Positions 8,645 to 17,570 of a stretch of 64,000 nucleotides of DNA are shown here, in pieces (the first letter of the stretch is position 1; each line of letters begins with the position of its first letter). The notes under the pieces were generated by a model. It did not search any database. It was given only the letters and a program-made list of their open reading frames with translations, and was not told the DNA's origin. A program made the translations under genes and the position numbers. The DNA comes from Marinobacter adhaerens HP15 (lineage in GTDB: Bacteria; Pseudomonadota; Gammaproteobacteria; Pseudomonadales; Oleiphilaceae), in contig NC_017506.1 of NCBI RefSeq assembly GCF_000166295.1, forward strand, positions 4,030,001 to 4,094,000, given 5' to 3'.

Positions 8645-8884
8645 ATGTCCGACGAAGCCGGATCTGCCAGTAAAAAGTTCCGTTCCCACGCATTGATTGA
8701 ACTCGCCCTGATTATTGCACTTGGTCTTTACCTGCTGGTCGCGCAGGAGCAGGTCGTGGGTGAGAATCTGGTGTTTACCGTGACCGGAGCCGCGCTCATG
8801 GCCCTGGTGACCTACTGGACGCTGAATACCCTTCGGGATGGTCTCGAGGTCATCGCACTGCGTGTCCGTCACGCCAGGCACTGA
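8645..8884 (+). CDS. Small membrane protein, 79 aa (PsiE-like size, unassigned)
   Basis: Two hydrophobic helices are visible (LIELALIIALGLYLLVA and LVFTVTGAALMALVTYW) between a hydrophilic start and a basic C-terminus (RVRHARH). Not firmly recognised. The ATG at 8645 is used; a TTG at 8630 is possible, and the AGAGG at 8624 is badly spaced for both. It converges with the exonuclease gene, 15 bases apart. An inner-membrane location is likely; the function is unknown. Confidence 0.55.
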   Translation: MSDEAGSASKKFRSHALIELALIIALGLYLLVAQEQVVGENLVFTVTGAALMALVTYWTLNTLRDGLEVIALRVRHARH

Positions 8885-8899
8885 TCAACCGGGAATGCG

Positions 8900-9433
8900 T
8901 CAGGCCTGCCGGGTTTGACCCGTTAACGGCGCCAGTTCGTCCTGATTCGGCGCAATCCGTTCCCAGGTTTTGTGGAGAATCAGGGCATCGTTTGCGGCCC
9001 GATGCACAGGCAGGCCGAGCTCTGTAATCACCTGTTGGCGAAGTGCTGACCATTCGCGCACCTGCCTCGTGTCCAACAGCGCTGAAATGGATTCAAGCTG
9101 AAACGTTGGCGTTATGCGGGCGGCCTTGAACAAACGGTGCAGCCAGAAACTGTCGAAGGTCCAGGCATCGCAAAACACCTGTTCCGGCAGCAGTTCGTTG
9201 AGGGCACTGGCGACTTCGCTCACCGCAATACCATCCGCTTCCAGGGTCTCGCGGGAAATGCCGTGAATCTGCTCAGCGCTTTGTGACCAGTCCTGCCACA
9301 GCACGTGGGGGCTGATCAGCCAGCTGTGGAGAGTGCCATCCGGCATGCAGATTCCCACCTCAATGGGGTAGCTCGCGATCAGATCAAGGCTTGATGCCTC
9401 GAAATCGATGAATGCCGGCTGGATAGTGGTCAT
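8900..9433 (-). CDS. DnaQ-like 3'-5' exonuclease (DEDDh), 177 aa
   Basis: Exonuclease fold of the RNase T/DnaQ superfamily. The first motif is DFEAS near residue 10 (catalytic D and E), a central FDSF supplies the second Asp region, and HRAAND near residue 150 gives the late His/Asp of the DEDDh type. The start is set at ATG 9433 (MTTIQPAF) because this begins right before the first catalytic strand; the upstream extension to 9502 looks non-coding. It is shorter than RNase T and lacks a fused domain. Substrate, DNA or RNA, cannot be told. Confidence 0.75.
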   Translation of the reverse strand: MTTIQPAFIDFEASSLDLIASYPIEVGICMPDGTLHSWLISPHVLWQDWSQSAEQIHGISRETLEADGIAVSEVASALNELLPEQVFCDAWTFDSFWLHRLFKAARITPTFQLESISALLDTRQVREWSALRQQVITELGLPVHRAANDALILHKTWERIAPNQDELAPLTGQTRQA

Positions 9434-9618
9434 GGAGTCAGTGTAGCTGATGAGTTGTTTTTCGCTGAGTTTACCCGCCCCGCAAGCGAGACGCGAACCC
9501 AACCTGTTCCTGCACTGTTACAATATGTCCATTCATTGTAAAAGCCCGATGACAGCAACAGGCCTCGGGCGCGACAGTAAACCAGCCAAATCCGAACCGC
9601 ACCATACGGGGAGCCCGA

Positions 9619-10284
9619 ATGACAGACACCTTAGTCGTAATCTATTCCGGAGGCATGGACTCCTACACCCTGCTGCATCTGGCCCGGGAGCGCGGCTACC
9701 AGGTTCATGCCCTGTCCTTCAACTACGGGCAGCGCCATGTCCGGGAGCTTGAGTGCGCGCGTTCGGTCTGTGAAGCGCTGGGTGTGCCCCACAAGGTGAT
9801 CGATATCCGCGCCATGAGTGAGGTGATGGCCGGCTCATCGCTGACCTCGGATATCGATGTGCCGGAAGGCCACTATGAAGAAGACAGCATGAAAGCGACC
9901 GTGGTGCCCAACCGAAACATGATTCTCCTGTCCCTGGCGACCGGTTACGCCGTGACCGCAGGTGCTGGCGCCGTCTGGTACGGAGCTCATGGTGGCGACC
10001 ACGCTATCTACCCGGACTGTCGCCCGGAGTTTGTGGATAAAATGGACGCGGTCTGCCGCGTGGCCAACTACGAGCCGGTCGGCATTGAGGCGCCTTTCAT
10101 GACCATGGACAAGGGTCAGATCCTGGCTGAAGGCCTGCGCCTGGGACTGGACTATGCACAGACCTGGACCTGCTACAACGGCCGGGAGCGGGCTTGTGGA
10201 CGCTGCGGCTCCTGTGTTGAACGACTGGAAGCCTTCGCTGCCAATGGTGTCAAAGATCCCCTGGACTACGAGGCGGCAAGCTGA
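9619..10284 (+). CDS. queC: 7-cyano-7-deazaguanine synthase QueC
   Basis: Converts 7-carboxy-7-deazaguanine to preQ0 with ATP and ammonia, in queuosine synthesis. The ATP pyrophosphatase P-loop SGGMDS is at residues 10-15. The zinc site has four cysteines, C185, C193, C196 and C199 ([15 protein letters not shown]). The 221-aa length is normal. The stop overlaps the queE start by one base (TGATG), so the two are translationally coupled. I looked for a preQ1 riboswitch in the 115 bases upstream and did not find one. Confidence 0.95.
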   Translation: MTDTLVVIYSGGMDSYTLLHLARERGYQVHALSFNYGQRHVRELECARSVCEALGVPHKVIDIRAMSEVMAGSSLTSDIDVPEGHYEEDSMKATVVPNRNMILLSLATGYAVTAGAGAVWYGAHGGDHAIYPDCRPEFVDKMDAVCRVANYEPVGIEAPFMTMDKGQILAEGLRLGLDYAQTWTCYNGRERACGRCGSCVERLEAFAANGVKDPLDYEAAS

Positions 10285-10940
10285 TGTATCGGGTCAAGGA
10301 AGCCTTCTACACGTTGCAGGGTGAAGGTGCCCAGGCCGGGCGTGCTGCCGTGTTCTGTCGTTTCAGCAAGTGCAATCTCTGGACCGGTCGCGAGAAGGAC
10401 CGCGCCACTGCCGTGTGCAATTTCTGTGATACCGATTTTGTCGGTACTGATGGCCAGAATGGTGGTCGCTTTGAAACCCCGGAGGAACTGGCCCGTCACA
10501 TACGCAATCTTTGGCCGGAGGCACCCGGCAAGCCCTACGTGGTCTGCACCGGTGGCGAGCCCCTGCTGCAGCTGGATGCTCCCCTGATCGAGGCTCTGCA
10601 CCGGGAAGGGTTCGAGGTAGGGGTAGAGACCAACGGTACCCTGCCCGCGCCCGAAGGCATCGACTGGCTCTGCGTCAGTCCGAAAGCCGATGCCCCGGTG
10701 GTGCTTGAGGCCTGTGACGAGCTGAAGCTGGTCTATCCCCAGCCCCTGGCGATGCCGGAGCGATTCCTGGGCATTCGCGCAAGCCATTATTTCCTGTCGC
10801 CGATGGCCTCTCCTTCGATACCGGAAACGGCCGTGGATGAGATCAAACAAAGCAATACCCGACGCGCCACCGATTATTGTCTCGCGCATCCGCAGTGGCG
10901 CCTGACCCTGCAAATGCACAAGATCATCGGCATCGACTGA
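10284..10940 (+). CDS. queE: 7-carboxy-7-deazaguanine synthase QueE
   Basis: Radical SAM enzyme that makes the 7-deazapurine ring from 6-carboxytetrahydropterin, the step before QueC. The cluster-binding cysteines are in the extended CX14CX2C spacing rather than CX3CX2C (FSKC, 14 residues, then CNFC), a variant known for some proteobacterial QueE proteins. A GGEP motif (CTGGEPLLQ) for SAM binding follows. 218 aa. It overlaps queC by one base and ends directly against the convergent AraC-family gene with no spacer. Confidence 0.93.
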   Translation: MYRVKEAFYTLQGEGAQAGRAAVFCRFSKCNLWTGREKDRATAVCNFCDTDFVGTDGQNGGRFETPEELARHIRNLWPEAPGKPYVVCTGGEPLLQLDAPLIEALHREGFEVGVETNGTLPAPEGIDWLCVSPKADAPVVLEACDELKLVYPQPLAMPERFLGIRASHYFLSPMASPSIPETAVDEIKQSNTRRATDYCLAHPQWRLTLQMHKIIGID

Positions 10941-12008
10941 TTACCCCGTGGCCAGTGCCCGCCTGGCGTTAATCAGCCCTGGGCCGGGCGGCGAAATTCG
11001 GTAATGGCTGGGGCTGCTGCCGGTCCAGCGCTTGAAAGCCCGGGTGAAATTCGCCGCGTCGGCGTAACCGAGGGCATCGGCAATCTGGCTCAGATTCATG
11101 GTGGTACTGCGGAGTAGATCCTGTGCCCGTTCCAGGCGGACCTGATCTACCAGCTGCTGGAAACTGGCGTCTTCTTCCTGCAGCCGCCGCTTGAGCGTTC
11201 TCTCGGACACAAACAGGGTGGCCGCTACCCTGGCCAGTTTTGGCGGGAAGGGGTGGCTGGTCTCGATCACCCGCCGGACGCGACAGGCAAATCCGGCGTC
11301 TTCGGTCAGCTGCCGCAGCGCTTCCTCGCACTGGGCTTTGGACGAGGCCGCCAGTTGATCATCGGTGAAGCGCACGGGCAGGCTCAGACGGCCAACCGGA
11401 ATCACCAGGGCATTCTCCGTAGCGCCGAATTCCACCGGCACCGGGATCTGTGAGCGGAAACGCTGGAAATAGGCCGGCTCCGATCCCCGGCGAACAATCC
11501 GCAAACCGTCAATGACCGAGCCTGTCAACTGTGCCCCCATGGAAACGCAACCGAATAGCATGGCATCCATGATAAAGCCGTGCAGAGGGCCCAGGTCGAT
11601 ATCACAATTCACAACGTACCAGGCCAGGTTGCCGGTCTCCCGTTTGCAGACCCGAAGGTGGGGCACCCTTAGCGTCAGGTATCGGGTCATCAGCTCCATG
11701 GCATCGCCCAGGGTACGGCTGCTCATGACGGCCGTACCCAGGGCGCCGTGCAGGGGCAGCTTCAGCTCCCTGGCGAGCATGATACCGAGTCCCGGTTCGC
11801 CGCTTTCGATAATGGCCCGGGTGACGAATTCGCTGGCCTGGGTCTGGCTCACCCGCCGATCGGTGGATTGCAGGCGGACCGGGTCAAGACCGACCCGGAG
11901 GAGGAGGTCCTGTTCGTCAACACCGATAGTGTTCAGCAGTTTGGCCAGAAGATGCAGGTAGATGGCCGGCATGCCCAGGTCCTGTGCCGTTGAAACGGAG
12001 GCGCGCAT
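10941..12008 (-). CDS. AraC-family transcriptional regulator (OruR/ArgR-like), 355 aa
   Basis: The N-terminal two thirds match the arabinose-binding-like domain (often annotated Arabinose_bd) found in OruR-type regulators; the C-terminal 100 residues carry the double HTH, with the AraC signature IADALGYADAANFTRAFKRW. ATG at 12008. It lies on the same strand 156 bases downstream of an alpha/beta hydrolase and may regulate it, as OruR-like proteins often sit beside ester or amino-acid catabolic genes. Ligand unknown. A DNA-binding cytoplasmic protein. Confidence 0.88.
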   Translation of the reverse strand: MRASVSTAQDLGMPAIYLHLLAKLLNTIGVDEQDLLLRVGLDPVRLQSTDRRVSQTQASEFVTRAIIESGEPGLGIMLARELKLPLHGALGTAVMSSRTLGDAMELMTRYLTLRVPHLRVCKRETGNLAWYVVNCDIDLGPLHGFIMDAMLFGCVSMGAQLTGSVIDGLRIVRRGSEPAYFQRFRSQIPVPVEFGATENALVIPVGRLSLPVRFTDDQLAASSKAQCEEALRQLTEDAGFACRVRRVIETSHPFPPKLARVAATLFVSERTLKRRLQEEDASFQQLVDQVRLERAQDLLRSTTMNLSQIADALGYADAANFTRAFKRWTGSSPSHYRISPPGPGLINARRALATG

Positions 12009-12164
12009 GGGATTTCCTCGTCTGATTCTGTTCTTGTTATGTCGCAGAACGCTTGGTTTCGACGATTATGGCGCCTCGCGGCTCGTTGCCCCATGACTTC
12101 GGTGACGGAATAAATGGCCTGAAAGGCCAATCATCGGCTGGTTGGCAGGAAGCATCCGGATCGA

Positions 12165-13052
12165 TCACTGGCCATGACGGCGAACGAAGTGTTCCAGGGC
12201 TGCGGCAGATCGCCCGGGCGTTTCCAGCATCGGAAGATGCCCGACACCCCGGAACATGTGGATTTCTGCCTGAGGCGTGGCCGAGCTGAACCAGTCGACG
12301 CAGCGGGTCGGGGTAATCACGTCACGGTCGCCCCACTGAACCTGCAGTGGCGGTGTCTCGGGGCCCAGGTAGCGGGCCGGTGCCAGCGCGTCTGCCACCA
12401 TGTCACTGAAGATATGCCGGAGGGCCTTGGTGCGGCCCAGGAGGTCCGGTCCGAGGAGGCCGGCCATGGCAAGTCCGGAGACCGTGGGCTTGCCGGTGCC
12501 AACACTGTTGAACATACGGTAGACGCCTTTCCAGTCCCGTGGAATCAGGATGCCATCCCGGTCAGGCTTCAGGGGGGCGTGAATGTCTACCTCTTCATGT
12601 TCGGGGATGCCGGCGCTGTTGAGCAACGTCACCGAGCGGGGCGCCGGATCCAGTGTGTGGGCCAGTATTGCGGCAATCGCGCCACCCATGGAGCTGCCGG
12701 CCAGATGGATGTTGTCGGTGTTAACGCCGGCAAGCCACTGAGCCAGTCGACGGGCCTGGGTTTCGTAGCGGTAACAGGCCTCCGGCCGGTAATCACTCTC
12801 CCCGAATCCCGGCAGATCCGGCGCCAGAAGATGCCAGTGTCTTGGCAGTCTTTGCAGCCACAGCCCCCAGTTTTCCTTCATGGCGGCAAAGCCATGAATC
12901 AGGACGATCGTCGGGCGGCCGACACCTGGTGATCCCCGTTCCAGGAAAACCATCTTGTGGCCATCGACCATGGTTTCACGGCGGCGGGCCTGGAGAAGAA
13001 ATCGTTGTCCCGTGCGGGCAGCGGGCCAGAAGTTGGGGGCAGGAATTCTCAT
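12165..13052 (-). CDS. Alpha/beta hydrolase (lipase/esterase-like), 295 aa
   Basis: Classic alpha/beta hydrolase: oxyanion HG at residues 53-54 (LIHGFAAMKENW), nucleophile elbow GSSMGG with Ser121, acid in WGDRDVITP and catalytic His in GVGHLPM near the end. A cap domain of about 70 residues lies between strands 6 and 7. No signal peptide. The family includes monoacylglycerol lipases and ester hydrolases, and proteins of this sort are common next to AraC-type regulators in oil-degrading bacteria. Substrate not determinable. Confidence 0.82.
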   Translation of the reverse strand: MRIPAPNFWPAARTGQRFLLQARRRETMVDGHKMVFLERGSPGVGRPTIVLIHGFAAMKENWGLWLQRLPRHWHLLAPDLPGFGESDYRPEACYRYETQARRLAQWLAGVNTDNIHLAGSSMGGAIAAILAHTLDPAPRSVTLLNSAGIPEHEEVDIHAPLKPDRDGILIPRDWKGVYRMFNSVGTGKPTVSGLAMAGLLGPDLLGRTKALRHIFSDMVADALAPARYLGPETPPLQVQWGDRDVITPTRCVDWFSSATPQAEIHMFRGVGHLPMLETPGRSAAALEHFVRRHGQ

Positions 13053-13180
13053 GGTTGTCAGCGATCACCGGTTTTGGGTCTGACCACCAGTCTACCGGGA
13101 CCAGAATCCGGAGCCTTGGCCACAGTGCCCGTGGACGTCGGCGAATGGGCAACAGATTGCCCGTGACGGGGCGTCGAAAG

Positions 13181-14941
13181 TCAGAGCTTCAGGTCGACAA
13201 TCACCGGATTATGGTCGCTGGATCGCCAGGGTCCCCGGCCGGATGCCGGGTGATCGCTCCGGTAGTCGAGTACCCGGGGCTCATCGGCGTTCACCAGCCA
13301 GCTCCAGGCGCCCATGACCCTTGGTTTTAAGGTCTCGGAGGCGAGTGCGAAATCCAGCGAGCCCTTCTGACCACGGTAACGGTAGGTGTAGTGACCACAG
13401 GTCTTTTCGGTACAGGGATAGAAATGGTGCACCATGCTGGTAAACCCTGCCTGCTCCAGCACCGCGATGGGATGTTCGCGGGCATAGCTGTTGAGGTCAC
13501 CGATTATCAGGGTGCCGACCGAATAGTGCCTGCGGGTATCGCTGCCGGACCAGGCCGCAAGTGTTTTCGCTTCGTTGGTCCGCCGGCTCGCGTAGCAGCC
13601 CTGGCCATCGGCCTGGTCCTGATTATCGCCACGGGCGCCCCGACAGGATTTCGATTTCAGGTGAGGAACAATGACCCGAACGGTAGCATCACCGTCCGTT
13701 CGTCCGAAATCCTGAGCCAGGGGAGGCCGGCCTCCCGATTCAAATGGCCCTTTGGCAAGCCGTTCTGGCGAGCCAACGGCGCTAATCCGGTCGCTGCGGT
13801 AGAGCAGGCCGGTCCGGATCTCGTCATCGCCGTCCTGGCCGGGCGTGCTGACGAACCGCCAGGTGCCGCCCAGGGCCTCTGCAAGTTCGGCTATGGAACT
13901 TGCCGGTCCATAGCCGTCGTTCTCAAGTTCGGTCAGCGCAAGAATGTCCGGATCGGGGGCCAGAAGTGTGTTCACCAGTTGTTGTTGCTGGCGCCGGAAT
14001 TCCGCCGGTGTCCCGGCCCCGCGACTCGTTGGAAACTCGCCGCCCCGGCCATCCCCGTTAAAGAAATTACCAAGGTTCAGAGCCATGATCCGCACCGAAG
14101 CCTCATGCCGCGGCCCGGGTGCGGTTTCTCTGGGATTGGTGGCGAGGAAAGCCGGCTCCTGAGAGGGCTGGAGCCGCCAGGCATCGAAGCGGAAATCCAG
14201 CACACCGATGAGCCCTTTAATCTGATCCCCGGCCCTTACGGTTGCCGAAGACAGGCCGCCCGGGGGCCAGGGTACCGGGCGGGGGTCTCTCCTGGACCGG
14301 TTGTCATCAAGCAGAACGCGGTTTGCCCCGTTCCGGGTGAATGCCCGGTGTGCTTCTTTGCCGGGGGGCAGGTATTCCGTAGGCTGGACCTGGTCTGAGG
14401 CTGCCAGCCCAAGCTCGCCGTAGCGAGCCAGGTTGTAGTTGTCCACCACCGTCAGGGGCTGGCGAAAGGTAACTCTCATGTTCTCCAGATGTTCCGGATC
14501 GACGGTCCAGGGAAGGGTGATGGGAATGGGCGCTGGAAGCGGCTCACGCCCGCACGTCCGGATGCTCCGAACTGACACCAGTTCGGTTAGCCCGTGGTAT
14601 TCCTTCACCTTTCCGGTTACCCGCACTCGCATGCCGACATCGGCGATTTCACGATCGGTGTAAATAAACAGCGCTTCGGAAGTGGCGGGATTTCCGTCGG
14701 TCTGATGGTCGGCCTGCTGCAGGTAAAAACCACCAAAGCCGCCCTTTGCCCGGGAATCCTGGGTCAGGATGCCCTCGACGGTGACGGTAGCTCCTGCCAT
14801 GGGTGAGGTCGGGCCAGTTCCCTGGACCCGGGAAATGGGCGTTGCGGGATCACCGCAGACCGATTCTGCCCTCCCTGCTGCAGGCAGAAACGACAGAATC
14901 AGAACGCCGAGAAAGACATACCGCCAGGTCCCAGGGCTCAC
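13181..14941 (-). CDS. Secreted extracellular nuclease, ExeM/NucH-like, 586 aa
   Basis: Signal peptide at the N-terminus (cleavage near GRAES), then an OB-fold-like region with VEGILTQDS and VRVTGKVKEYHG, then an endonuclease/exonuclease/phosphatase domain. Catalytic elements of that fold are visible: LNLGNFF with Asn, LTELEND with Glu, GDLNSYAREHP, and the terminal SDHNPVIVDL with Asp-His. ExeM-type enzymes degrade extracellular DNA in biofilms or for nutrient use. No C-terminal anchor is seen, so a periplasmic or released enzyme is likely. Its start is 10 bases after the WYL regulator stop on the same strand, so the two form an operon. Confidence 0.85.
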   Translation of the reverse strand: MSPGTWRYVFLGVLILSFLPAAGRAESVCGDPATPISRVQGTGPTSPMAGATVTVEGILTQDSRAKGGFGGFYLQQADHQTDGNPATSEALFIYTDREIADVGMRVRVTGKVKEYHGLTELVSVRSIRTCGREPLPAPIPITLPWTVDPEHLENMRVTFRQPLTVVDNYNLARYGELGLAASDQVQPTEYLPPGKEAHRAFTRNGANRVLLDDNRSRRDPRPVPWPPGGLSSATVRAGDQIKGLIGVLDFRFDAWRLQPSQEPAFLATNPRETAPGPRHEASVRIMALNLGNFFNGDGRGGEFPTSRGAGTPAEFRRQQQQLVNTLLAPDPDILALTELENDGYGPASSIAELAEALGGTWRFVSTPGQDGDDEIRTGLLYRSDRISAVGSPERLAKGPFESGGRPPLAQDFGRTDGDATVRVIVPHLKSKSCRGARGDNQDQADGQGCYASRRTNEAKTLAAWSGSDTRRHYSVGTLIIGDLNSYAREHPIAVLEQAGFTSMVHHFYPCTEKTCGHYTYRYRGQKGSLDFALASETLKPRVMGAWSWLVNADEPRVLDYRSDHPASGRGPWRSSDHNPVIVDLKL

Positions 14942-14950
14942 ACTGGCAGT

Positions 14951-15892
14951 TTAGCTGAGGCCGGCAACGGCTTTGAGGGCCTGTTCGCGTTTGCTGCCAA
15001 ATCCCAACTGGTCGGGATTGGCCAACTCAAGCTGTTGCACCAGAGGATCCGGGTGCTGATTGTCGAAGGTAATACCGAGCCGTGATAGCACGTAGGGGGC
15101 AAGCGCGGCACGGGTAGCAACTTCCAGGCGACCCTGTTCCATGCCGTAGTCACGGGCAATGATCTCTTGCTGGGCTTGGGTCAGGCGCTGATCCGGGGTA
15201 ACCACCAGGGTAACCTCCCGGTTCCAATGCTCGTCCTGGTCCCGATTGTGTCTGGCGCGCTGTCGGAGAGCCTCCGGCGAGGTCCGGAATCGGCTCAGGG
15301 CGAAATCCCGGAATTCCCGGTTTGAGTCGCACCATGCCCGCAAGTGCCAGCTGTCGCCGGCACAAACCAGAGTGTGCGGCTCAAGTATGCTTTCCACCGC
15401 TTCCGGTCGGCTAAGGGAGGCATAGCTGGCCCGCAGCTGTCTTCCCTGTCGTGTTGCCGTCACCACCGCACGCATGGTTTCCGGCGCGATGACGCGATTC
15501 GGACCCTGAACCACGGTGCTGTCCGGCAGGCCAATGTTCAGGGATTCAAACGTAGTGCTCAGGTTTTGCTGGCGGGCAAGCAGGTCCAGATATTCATTGA
15601 CCACGCCTCGGGTGACCACCGGGCGAAATCTATCTGCCGGGACATAACCTTTCAGGTGACGGTCGTAAACCAGATTGCCCGGCGCCAGTTCGCGCAGATA
15701 GGTGTTGATATCCTTGGACGCCTGCTGACGACCGATCCCGAAACTGTGGCAGATGTGGTTGGTAGTCAGACGACCTTCCCACAGGGCAATCGTTTCGATA
15801 AGTCGATAGCGAAGCAGCAGATCCCAGCGGATGGGCCAGTCCGTTTTTTTCATAACCAGGCGCTCACGGTCCAATGAATAGCTCGTTTTCAT
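14951..15892 (-). CDS. WYL-domain transcriptional regulator, BrxR/CapW-like, 313 aa
   Basis: An N-terminal winged helix (IRWDLLLRYRLIETIALWEG, then HSFGIGRQQASKDINTYL) is followed by a WYL domain with the variant motif SWHLRAWCDSNREFRDF and a C-terminal extension. This architecture matches BrxR/CapW regulators, which bind inverted repeats and repress phage-defence operons. The ATG at 15892 is chosen for its AGCAGGT site 5 bases upstream; an ATG at 15913 is possible. No BREX, CBASS or other defence gene is adjacent; the downstream partner is a secreted nuclease 10 bases away. Ligand unknown. Confidence 0.8.
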   Translation of the reverse strand: MKTSYSLDRERLVMKKTDWPIRWDLLLRYRLIETIALWEGRLTTNHICHSFGIGRQQASKDINTYLRELAPGNLVYDRHLKGYVPADRFRPVVTRGVVNEYLDLLARQQNLSTTFESLNIGLPDSTVVQGPNRVIAPETMRAVVTATRQGRQLRASYASLSRPEAVESILEPHTLVCAGDSWHLRAWCDSNREFRDFALSRFRTSPEALRQRARHNRDQDEHWNREVTLVVTPDQRLTQAQQEIIARDYGMEQGRLEVATRAALAPYVLSRLGITFDNQHPDPLVQQLELANPDQLGFGSKREQALKAVAGLS

Positions 15893-15999
15893 GTTACCTG
15901 CTCCGGCACTCATGGTCTGTTACGGCGCATTAATGTAAAACCCTGTTAAACCGCTACACGGCGGCCTTTGCGGGTTTTTGTGATGCAGTTAACAGGTTT

Positions 16000-16028
16000 C
16001 GGGAAGTGCCTAGTGGCTTCACTTCCCG
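16000..16028. repeat. 9-bp inverted repeat in the WYL/MFS divergent region
   Basis: CGGGAAGTG and CACTTCCCG are separated by 11 bases. About 50 bases nearer the WYL gene a second imperfect pair is seen (AAACCCTGTTAA against TTAACAGGTTT). No T-run follows, so an operator is more likely than a terminator. The binding protein is unknown; the WYL regulator is the obvious candidate. Confidence 0.45.
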
Positions 16029-16124
16029 CTACTGATCTAATACGTCGCCGGCAAAGTCCGGGACTTGCTGCTATTTTGTCTTTCATTCAATCCAGAATAC
16101 CCTGTAACGCCCGGAGCCGCTGTA

Positions 16125-17408
16125 ATGACCCGAATGGTCACCTCCCTGTCTGCCCTGATTCTAAGCATTATTCTGCTGGTCAGTGGCAATGCATTCCTGA
16201 TGACACTGCTGGGCATCCGTCTGAGTATCGAGGCGATATCGCCAGATATTATCGGCTGGATTCTGGTCTGCTATTCCATCGGTTTTGTGTTGGGTACGCT
16301 CTATGTTCACCGGATTATCGGCCGGGTTGGTCATATCCGGGCGTTCGCGGTGTTTGCCGCTGCTGCCGCTGTGACGTCGTTACTCTATCCGATGGCTGTT
16401 TCCGAGATTTTCTGGGCCGTTCTGCGGGTACTCTCCGGGTTCAGTATTGCCGGTGTGCTGGTGGTCATCGAGAGCTGGTTCTCCAGCCGTGCCACCAATG
16501 CCAACCGCGGTGCGTTGTTTGCGGTGTACCAGATTGTTTTTTATCTGTCCGCCGCCGGCGGCCAGCTCATTGTAAATATCGGTGACCCCGCCAATTTCAT
16601 GCCTTTCTCGATTGCCGCAATTCTGTTGGCGCTGGCGCTGATGCCGCTGGCACTGACCAAAATGGAAGCGCCCGTCATTGAGCAGGTTCAGCGAATCTCT
16701 ATTTTCACTTTGGCACGGGAATCCTTTTCCGGTGTTGCCGGCGCCCTGATCTGTGGCGTCATGATTGGCGGCTTTTATGCGCTTGGGCCGGTGTACGCAA
16801 CACTGGTCGGGCTGGACGTTGCACGGACATCCACATTCATGGCCAGTGCCATTGTCGCGGCCATGATCCTTGCCTGGCCGCTGGGCCGGCTCTGCGACCG
16901 TTTCGACCGGCGCCGCGTGATGTTCTGGATCGCTCTGGTAGCGGCTTCAGCCGCAGGCGGTGTCGGAGTTCTCGGGGCCGAAAATGCGTGGCTTTTGACT
17001 CTTCTGGTTGGTGTGTTCACGGGGCTTTCAGCCGCTTTGTATCCCGTAGCCGTGGCCATCACCAATGACCGTATGGAAAGCACCCGTATTGTGGCGGCCA
17101 GCGCCACGCTGTTGCTGAGTTACGGCGTTGGCAGTGTCATCGGGCCGGTTGTCATGGCGGAGCTGATCAATCTCCTGGGGCCGAAAGGCCTGTTCTTCGG
17201 TAATGCCGGCTTCCTGCTGCTGCTGGCCGTGATTACCAGCTACCGGATCAGTCATACCGAGGACGTTGCCGTCGCAGATCAGGAGCACTTCGTGCCTGCC
17301 ATGCCGGAAGCGTCGCCGGTGCTTGCTGAAATCGATCCGCGGAACAGCGAGTTCCACGAGTCTCCCGAAGTCGAGGAGATGCACGAAGAGCAGCGTCAGG
17401 CGAGCTGA
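16125..17408 (+). CDS. MFS transporter, YcaD/YfkF type, 427 aa
   Basis: Twelve hydrophobic segments, with the family pattern of a two-bundle permease and a glycine-rich motif in the cytoplasmic loops (RLCDRFDRRRV). The ATG at 16125 starts just before the first helix (TSLSALILSIILLVSGNAF) and is preceded by CCGGAG; the upstream extension is not coding-like. The last 60 residues are hydrophilic and acidic. Divergent from the WYL regulator. Substrate unknown; proteins of this subfamily are poorly characterised inner-membrane exporters. Confidence 0.82.
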   Translation: MTRMVTSLSALILSIILLVSGNAFLMTLLGIRLSIEAISPDIIGWILVCYSIGFVLGTLYVHRIIGRVGHIRAFAVFAAAAAVTSLLYPMAVSEIFWAVLRVLSGFSIAGVLVVIESWFSSRATNANRGALFAVYQIVFYLSAAGGQLIVNIGDPANFMPFSIAAILLALALMPLALTKMEAPVIEQVQRISIFTLARESFSGVAGALICGVMIGGFYALGPVYATLVGLDVARTSTFMASAIVAAMILAWPLGRLCDRFDRRRVMFWIALVAASAAGGVGVLGAENAWLLTLLVGVFTGLSAALYPVAVAITNDRMESTRIVAASATLLLSYGVGSVIGPVVMAELINLLGPKGLFFGNAGFLLLLAVITSYRISHTEDVAVADQEHFVPAMPEASPVLAEIDPRNSEFHESPEVEEMHEEQRQAS

Positions 17409-17413
17409 CGCTG
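17391..17413 (+). terminator. Hairpin terminator of the MFS gene
   Basis: Perfect 9-bp stem CAGCGTCAG / CTGACGCTG with a 5-base loop, spanning the stop codon and followed by CTTTCGGTTTTCC. The T-run is interrupted, so termination strength is uncertain. Confidence 0.5.
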
Positions 17414-17570
17414 CTTTCGGTTTTCCCCGATTTTGTTTTTACTTCCGTATCTGTTTTTATCACAATGGTTAGCATACTATTGGTGACTTTCCGATAATGT
17501 GATTAATTGGCCGAAGGCGTGGCAGCGCCCGGCCCGGGCCAAGCCCTCTTTTGATATGGAGTGACGACAA

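Noticed and set aside
9503-9618. Possible preQ1 riboswitch upstream of queC
   Set aside because: No preQ1-I or preQ1-II signature hairpin and A-rich tail could be made out.
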